This document shows positions 6,788-7,414 of a stretch of 7,414 nucleotides of DNA, piece by piece; the first letter of the stretch is position 1; each line of letters opens with the position of its first letter. Made by a program: the position numbers and the translations under genes. Below the pieces are notes generated by a model. That model saw only the letters and a program-made list of their open reading frames with translations, was not told the DNA's origin and ran no database searches. This DNA is from Bacillota bacterium (GTDB taxonomy: Bacteria > Bacillota > Bacilli > Lactobacillales > Aerococcaceae), in the NCBI GenBank assembly GCA_023442905.1, contig JAEZWY010000154.1, positions 1 through 7,414 on the forward strand, in the 5' to 3' direction.

Positions 6788-6816
6788 ATCATAACAGATA
6801 GTGATGTTTTTCACAA
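6788..6816 (-). promoter_or_regulatory. promoter of the CitMHS gene
   Basis: On the minus strand -35 TTGTGA (6811-6816) and -10 TATGAT (6788-6793) are 17 nt apart, and a TG one base before the -10 gives an extended -10. The start point should be near 6781, leaving a leader of about 60 nt. The -35 hexamer forms one arm of a GTGA-N6-TCAC dyad. Confidence 0.7.
6799..6816. promoter_or_regulatory. CRP/FNR-like operator overlapping the CitMHS -35 box
   Basis: TAGTGA-TGTTTT-TCACAA on the plus strand is an exact match to the pattern of the aroE-lysR intergenic site (TAGTGA-N6-TCACAA). It covers the -35 and half of the spacer of the transporter promoter, so bound protein would be expected to block RNA polymerase. 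A second copy lies 48 bp downstream, centre to centre. Confidence 0.5.
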
Positions 6817-6831
6817 TTAAATTTTTAAAAA

Positions 6832-6861
6832 AGAGGACATGATTTTTTAATCACATCCTCT
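6832..6861 (-). terminator. intrinsic terminator after the flavoprotein gene
   Basis: AGAGGA (6832-6837) pairs with TCCTCT (6856-6861), with an inner TGATT/AATCA stem after a two-base internal mismatch. On the minus strand the helix is followed by a run of T. It lies about 95 nt past the flavoprotein stop codon and just upstream of the CitMHS promoter, separating the two units. Confidence 0.8.
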
Positions 6862-6885
6862 ATAGAAAGTTCAATATACTCAAAA

Positions 6886-6916
6886 GCGCTAACGCCTTCT
6901 AAGTAGAAGACGACGC
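6886..6916 (-). other. imperfect hairpin in the 3' untranslated region of the flavoprotein gene
   Basis: CTTCTA-AG-TAGAAG (6896-6909) forms a perfect 6-bp stem, extended by outer GCG/CGC pairs with mismatches. Four T follow on the minus strand. It may be a weak first terminator or an mRNA-stabilising hairpin. Confidence 0.3.
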
Positions 6917-6954
6917 ATTTTCACATCTTTCGATAATCTGGTCAAAAGTATCTA

Positions 6955-7414
6955 TTATTCGACTGTAGCTGCTACTTGTTCTGATGCTAATTTACCTGAA
7001 GTCAAAGCCCAAGCATTGTTAGCCCCAGATGGTGAATCACTACCCATTACACCACCAACTGTTTCACCTGCAGCAAATAGCCCTTGGATAACCGCCCCAT
7101 CTTTATTCAATACTTGTAATTGTTTATTCACAACTAAGCCACCTAAGGTAGTTGCAAATCTCGGTTTTTGTTCCACTAAATAATATGGTCCTTGCCCAAA
7201 GTCTACTTGTAGGTTTTCTTTTGGACGGTGGAAATCAGTATCCTCGCCAGCTTTAACGAAGCTATTATATCTTGTCACTGTTTCAGCCAAAGCATTTAAT
7301 TCCATGCCTGCCTTAATTGCTAATTCATATAAATCATCAGCCTTAAATACATACGGCGTATGTTGACCATCATTAGCTACCCAGCGGTCAATATCACTAG
7401 CTGAAATACCACCC
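6955..7414 (-). CDS. FAD-dependent fumarate-reductase-like flavoprotein, C-terminal part only
   Basis: The frame is open to the window edge; about 153 C-terminal residues are visible. An internal ATG at 7305 is not the real start, because the family signature continues upstream (GGISASDIDRWVAN). The order KADDLYELAIKAGMELNALAETVTRYNSFVKAGEDTDF, then GPYYLVEQKP, LGGLVVNKQLQVLNKDGAVIQGLFAAGE and VGGVMGSDSPSGANNAWALTSGKLASEQ, is that of the flavocytochrome c / fumarate reductase flavoprotein superfamily, whose C-terminal segment completes the FAD site. The usual HTMGG is TTLGG here, and the usual NRxGGN is SDSPSGANN. The His and Arg that hold fumarate in true fumarate reductases are therefore absent, and a different unsaturated substrate is likely. 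The N-terminal FAD domain and any FMN-binding or heme domain lie outside the window. A ketosteroid-dehydrogenase-like role cannot be excluded. Confidence 0.88.
   Translation of the reverse strand, partial: GGISASDIDRWVANDGQHTPYVFKADDLYELAIKAGMELNALAETVTRYNSFVKAGEDTDFHRPKENLQVDFGQGPYYLVEQKPRFATTLGGLVVNKQLQVLNKDGAVIQGLFAAGETVGGVMGSDSPSGANNAWALTSGKLASEQVAATVE

Noticed and set aside
6840..6855. TGTGATT...AATCAT as another CRP/FNR-like site
   Set aside because: The spacing between half-sites is wrong and the sequence is explained by the terminator stem.
6955..7305. A complete 116-residue protein starting at the ATG at 7305
   Set aside because: The frame is open upstream to the window edge and the family signature continues through it, so the ATG is internal.
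1..7414. Search for CRISPR arrays, insertion sequences, tRNA or rRNA genes, toxin-antitoxin pairs or defence genes
   Set aside because: No direct-repeat arrays, transposase fragments, terminal inverted repeats or RNA gene signatures were seen.

Overview
The window looks like chromosomal DNA from a low-GC Gram-positive bacterium, most likely of the order Lactobacillales. The evidence is AT-rich sequence, strong GGAGG-type ribosome binding sites, a T-box tRNA-sensing leader, a lipobox lipoprotein, and intrinsic terminators with T-tracts. The genus is not determined. No RNA genes, insertion sequences, CRISPR arrays or phage genes are visible.

Layout. (1) 1-1150, minus strand: the 5' part of a MetQ/NlpA-type methionine-binding lipoprotein gene, preceded by its promoter and a methionine-specific T-box riboswitch with terminator. 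(2) 1240-4155, minus strand: a tightly packed three-gene operon transcribed aroE (YdiB-like shikimate/quinate dehydrogenase), then a YdiM/YdiN-like MFS transporter, then aroD (type I 3-dehydroquinate dehydratase), closed by a terminator. (3) 4377-5261, plus strand: a divergent LysR-family regulator, with a 221-bp palindrome-rich intergenic region. (4) 5291-5341: a shared bidirectional terminator. (5) 5354-6721, minus strand: a CitMHS-family carboxylate transporter. (6) 6955 to the window edge, minus strand: the C-terminal part of a fumarate-reductase-like FAD flavoprotein.

How the genes may work together. The aroE-MFS-aroD set resembles the E. coli ydiN-ydiB-aroD locus, and no other common aromatic-pathway gene is present. 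It therefore looks like a dedicated module for using or interconverting quinate, dehydroquinate, dehydroshikimate and shikimate, controlled by the adjacent LysR. The nearby flavoprotein belongs to a superfamily that reduces activated C=C bonds but lacks the usual fumarate-binding His and Arg. Shikimate and dehydroshikimate carry such a bond, so a speculative reading is that the locus lets the cell use plant cyclohexene carboxylates as anaerobic electron acceptors.

The main unexplained signal is a recurring CRP/FNR-like dyad, close to TAGTGA-N6-TCACAA. It lies between aroE and lysR, twice upstream of the CitMHS gene, and in weaker form upstream of the metQ promoter. It suggests that the gene blocks share a global regulator encoded outside the window.
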